DNA of 6,971 nucleotides from JAFLCM01 sp964510955. Its GTDB lineage: Bacteria; Planctomycetota; Phycisphaerae; Phycisphaerales; UBA1924. The position numbers were made by a program, and so were the translations under genes. Shown here piece after piece: positions 4,751 through 6,971 of the stretch (the first letter of the stretch is position 1; the number at the start of each line of letters is the position of its first letter). Below the pieces are notes generated by a model. It saw only the letters and a program-made list of their open reading frames with translations, had not been told where the DNA came from and searched no databases. The stretch is from positions 1 to 6,971 of the forward strand of contig CAZEDW010000073.1 of assembly GCA_964510955.1 (NCBI GenBank). Direction: 5' to 3'.

Positions 4751-6971
4751 TTTCTGCTTCTCCTCAACGTTCTTGTAGCACTCGAGCACGTCGCCCTCCT
4801 TGATGTCGTCGTAGCCGACGATCTTCATGCCGCACTCCAGGCCGGCCTTGACTTCCTTGGCGTCGTCCTTGAAGCGCTTGAGCTGCTCGAGCGTGCGGTC
4901 GTTCTCGATGACGATGCCTTGGCGGGTGACGCGGATGAGGGCGTTGCGCTCGATGACGCCGTCGGTGACGTAGCAGCCGGCCACGGCGCCGACCTTGGAC
5001 ACCTTGAACACCTGGCGGACGTCGGCGTGGCCGAGCACCTGCTGGCGCAGGACCGGTGCGAGCATGCCCTCGGCGGCGAGCTTGATGTCGTCGACGATGT
5101 TGTAGATGACGTCGTAGGTGCGGATCTCGACGCTCTTGCTCTCGGCGAGGTTGCGGGCCTTGCCCGAGGGGATGACGTTGAAGCCGACGATGATGGCCTG
5201 CGAGGCGCCGGCGAGGGTGACGTCGGACTCGTTGATGCCGCCGACGGCCGAGTGCAGGACACGGACCTTGACCTTCTCGGTGGTGACCTGCTCGATGCTC
5301 TTGGCGATGACGTCGACAGAGCCCTGCACGTCGGCCTTGAGCACGACGCGGAGCTCTTTGACGTCGCCCTCCTTGAGCTGGGCGAACATGGAGTCGAGGG
5401 TGAGCTTGGGCGTGGCCAGCTCTTTCATGCGCTCGGCCTGGGCGCGCTGCTCGGCGACCTCGGCGGCCTTGCGGAGCGACTCGACGATGTAAACCTTATC
5501 GCCGGCGTGCGGGATCTCGTTGAGGCCCGAGACCAGGACGGGCGTGGACGGGTAGGCCGACTTCACCTTCTCGCCGCGGTCGGTGGTGATGTCGCGGACG
5601 CGCCCGGAGGCGACGCCGGCGACGAGGATGTCGCCGACCTTGAGTTCGCCGTCCTGGATGAGGATGTTGGCGACGGGCCCGCGGCCCTCTTCCATCCTGG
5701 CTTCGATGACGACGCCGCGGGCGGGGCCCTTGAAGCCGGCCTTGAGGTCGAGGACCTGGGCGCGGTAGTCGATGGTTTCCAGGAGCTGCTGGATGCCGTC
5801 GCCCTTGGTGGCGCTGGTGTGGACGACGTCGGTGTCTCCGCCCCACTGGGCGGGGTTGAGGCCGTGCTCGGCGAGCTGGCCGTAGACCTTGTTGATCATG
5901 GCGTCGTTGACGCCGGGCATGTCGATCTTGTTGAGGGCGACGATGATGGGGGCCTTGGCGGCCTTGGCGTGGTTGATGGACTCAACGGTCTGGGGCATGA
6001 CGCCGTCAACGACGCTGACGACCAGCACGATGATGTCGGTCATGTTGGCGCCGCGGGCGCGCATCTCGCTGAAGGCCTGGTGGCCGGGGGTGTCGAGGAA
6101 GCAGACGAACTTCTCCTGCTTTTCGACGCTGACGGCGGTCCGGAAGGCGCGGGTGGACTGGGTGATGCCGCCGGCCTCGCCGGCGGCGATGTTGGTGTTG
6201 CGGATCTTGTCGAGCAGGCTGGTCTTGCCGTGGTCGACGTGGCCGAGGATGGTAACGACCGGGGCGCGCTGCTTGACGTCTTCGCTGGCGCGGCCCGCGA
6301 ACTCCTCGGCGACGAGTTCCTCGCCGGTCTTGGCTTCCTCGAAGGCCAGCTCAATGTTCCACTCGAGCATGACCTCCAGGGCCTGATCGTCCTCGAGGCC
6401 CTGGTTGGGCGTGGCCATGATGCCCTTGAGGAAGAGCTTCTTGACGATATCGGCGCTCTTGATGCCGGTGGCGGCGGCGAGGTCCTTGATGGTGAAGGGC
6501 TTGGCGATCCTGACCACCCCGCCGGTCTGCATGGGCGTTGAGGCGGGGGAGTGCTGCTGCTCCTTGAGCTTGGCGTCGCGCCGGCGCTGGCGGAGGAAGC
6601 CCTCGGAGCGGTTGAGGCGTGCCTCGCGCTCGAGCAGGTCCTGCTCAGTGAACTCGGTGCCGGCGGCGGCGTCCACGTCGGCGCGCCCGGAGCGCCGGCT
6701 GGTGCGGGAGGCGGGGACGTTGCCACCGCCGGAACGCCGGGCGGGGAGCTTGCGGCGCGAGGCATCGTCCTCGGCGCCGCCGACCCCGCCGCCGGTGCGG
6801 GGGCCGCGCGGGCCCGAGCCGTCGGAACGGCTGCGGGGGGCCGCGACGATGTCGGGCTGCTCGATACGGACGACCTTGGGGCCCGAGAGCTTGGCGGGGG
6901 TCTGGACGTCGACCTTGGGCGCAACGGGGGTGACGCGGGCGCGCGGCGCGGCGCCGGGCGCGCCGGTGGGA
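4745..6971 (-). CDS. infB: Translation initiation factor IF-2 (5' end outside the window)
   Basis: IF-2 is the GTPase that brings fMet-tRNA to the 30S subunit and promotes joining of the 50S. About 741 residues are visible, and the frame stays open to the right edge. In visible numbering, residues 1-100 are a Pro/Ala/Arg/Gly-rich disordered linker containing KLSGPKVVRIEQPD. The IF2N-type domain spans about 153-203 (FTIKDLAAATGIKSADIVKK). The GTPase follows, with G1 GHVDHGKT at 243-250, switch I ITQ at about 269-271, DTPGH at 293-297 (His is the catalytic residue in translational GTPases), NKID at 347-350 and the SATKG loop at about 386. The later domains are complete and end with the tRNA-binding C-domain (GIVIENDRTLEQLKRFKDD, then ECGMKI, then DIKEGDVLE). 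Switch I is unusual: ITQSTRAF instead of the common ITQHIGAY. The segment after DTPGH reads VLVVSVVDGVMPQT, where VVAADDGVMPQT is usual. Stop TGA is at 4747-4745. The gap to ylxP is 329 bases. Confidence 0.97.
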   Translation of the reverse strand, partial: PTGAPGAAPRARVTPVAPKVDVQTPAKLSGPKVVRIEQPDIVAAPRSRSDGSGPRGPRTGGGVGGAEDDASRRKLPARRSGGGNVPASRTSRRSGRADVDAAAGTEFTEQDLLEREARLNRSEGFLRQRRRDAKLKEQQHSPASTPMQTGGVVRIAKPFTIKDLAAATGIKSADIVKKLFLKGIMATPNQGLEDDQALEVMLEWNIELAFEEAKTGEELVAEEFAGRASEDVKQRAPVVTILGHVDHGKTSLLDKIRNTNIAAGEAGGITQSTRAFRTAVSVEKQEKFVCFLDTPGHQAFSEMRARGANMTDIIVLVVSVVDGVMPQTVESINHAKAAKAPIIVALNKIDMPGVNDAMINKVYGQLAEHGLNPAQWGGDTDVVHTSATKGDGIQQLLETIDYRAQVLDLKAGFKGPARGVVIEARMEEGRGPVANILIQDGELKVGDILVAGVASGRVRDITTDRGEKVKSAYPSTPVLVSGLNEIPHAGDKVYIVESLRKAAEVAEQRAQAERMKELATPKLTLDSMFAQLKEGDVKELRVVLKADVQGSVDVIAKSIEQVTTEKVKVRVLHSAVGGINESDVTLAGASQAIIVGFNVIPSGKARNLAESKSVEIRTYDVIYNIVDDIKLAAEGMLAPVLRQQVLGHADVRQVFKVSKVGAVAGCYVTDGVIERNALIRVTRQGIVIENDRTLEQLKRFKDDAKEVKAGLECGMKIVGYDDIKEGDVLECYKNVEEKQKL

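Noticed and set aside
4649..6541. Open frame of 630 codons on the plus strand, opposite infB
   Set aside because: It is the exact antisense of infB, with the Leu/Gly/Asp/Ala-rich monotony typical of the opposite strand of a GC-rich gene, and no family motif; infB on the other strand is certain.
6040..6924. Minus-strand frame of 294 codons overlapping infB
   Set aside because: Ser/Pro/Ala/Arg low-complexity shadow in another frame of the same strand as infB.

Overview
The window is GC-rich bacterial chromosome that most resembles a planctomycete, probably of the Phycisphaerae type. Three things point that way: a small membrane protein with the double-CxxC zinc ribbon 'CPGCGYNLRG...CPECG', a style I associate with that group; a SpoVR protein of the 'HVYGHxDFF' subtype; and purine-rich 'ACGCGGAG'-type sequences between genes. 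The phylum call is inference from gene style, not from a marker gene.

Layout. The left part reads on the plus strand. It holds the 3' end of an unrecognised gene (1-158), then about 350 bases without a convincing gene that contain a run of short perfect hairpins (301-447), then a zinc-ribbon membrane protein (510-1004), then a SpoVR-family gene (about 1052-2611). A 90-base convergent gap (2612-2701) with a C7/G8 palindrome separates this from the minus-strand right part.

Read 5' to 3' on the minus strand, the right part is infB (translation initiation factor IF-2, running off the right edge), a 329-base gap, a DUF503/YlxP-like gene, rbfA (ribosome-binding factor A), a 140-base gap, and an endonuclease III-like helix-hairpin-helix protein. 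The order infB-ylxP-rbfA is the conserved translation/ribosome-maturation cluster seen in Bacillus and many other bacteria. The ylxP stop and rbfA start overlap as ATGA, which suggests translational coupling. The gene after rbfA, where truB often sits, is here a cysteine-free, probably non-lyase relative of endonuclease III with a Gly-Ser-rich basic tail.

Most of the window is ordinary housekeeping. The items most worth a second look are the hairpin cluster and its alternative pairings (200-447), the degenerate HhH protein, the divergent switch regions of IF-2, and the degenerate repeats in the right-hand intergenic gaps. I do not see a defence system, mobile element, CRISPR array, tRNA or rRNA.
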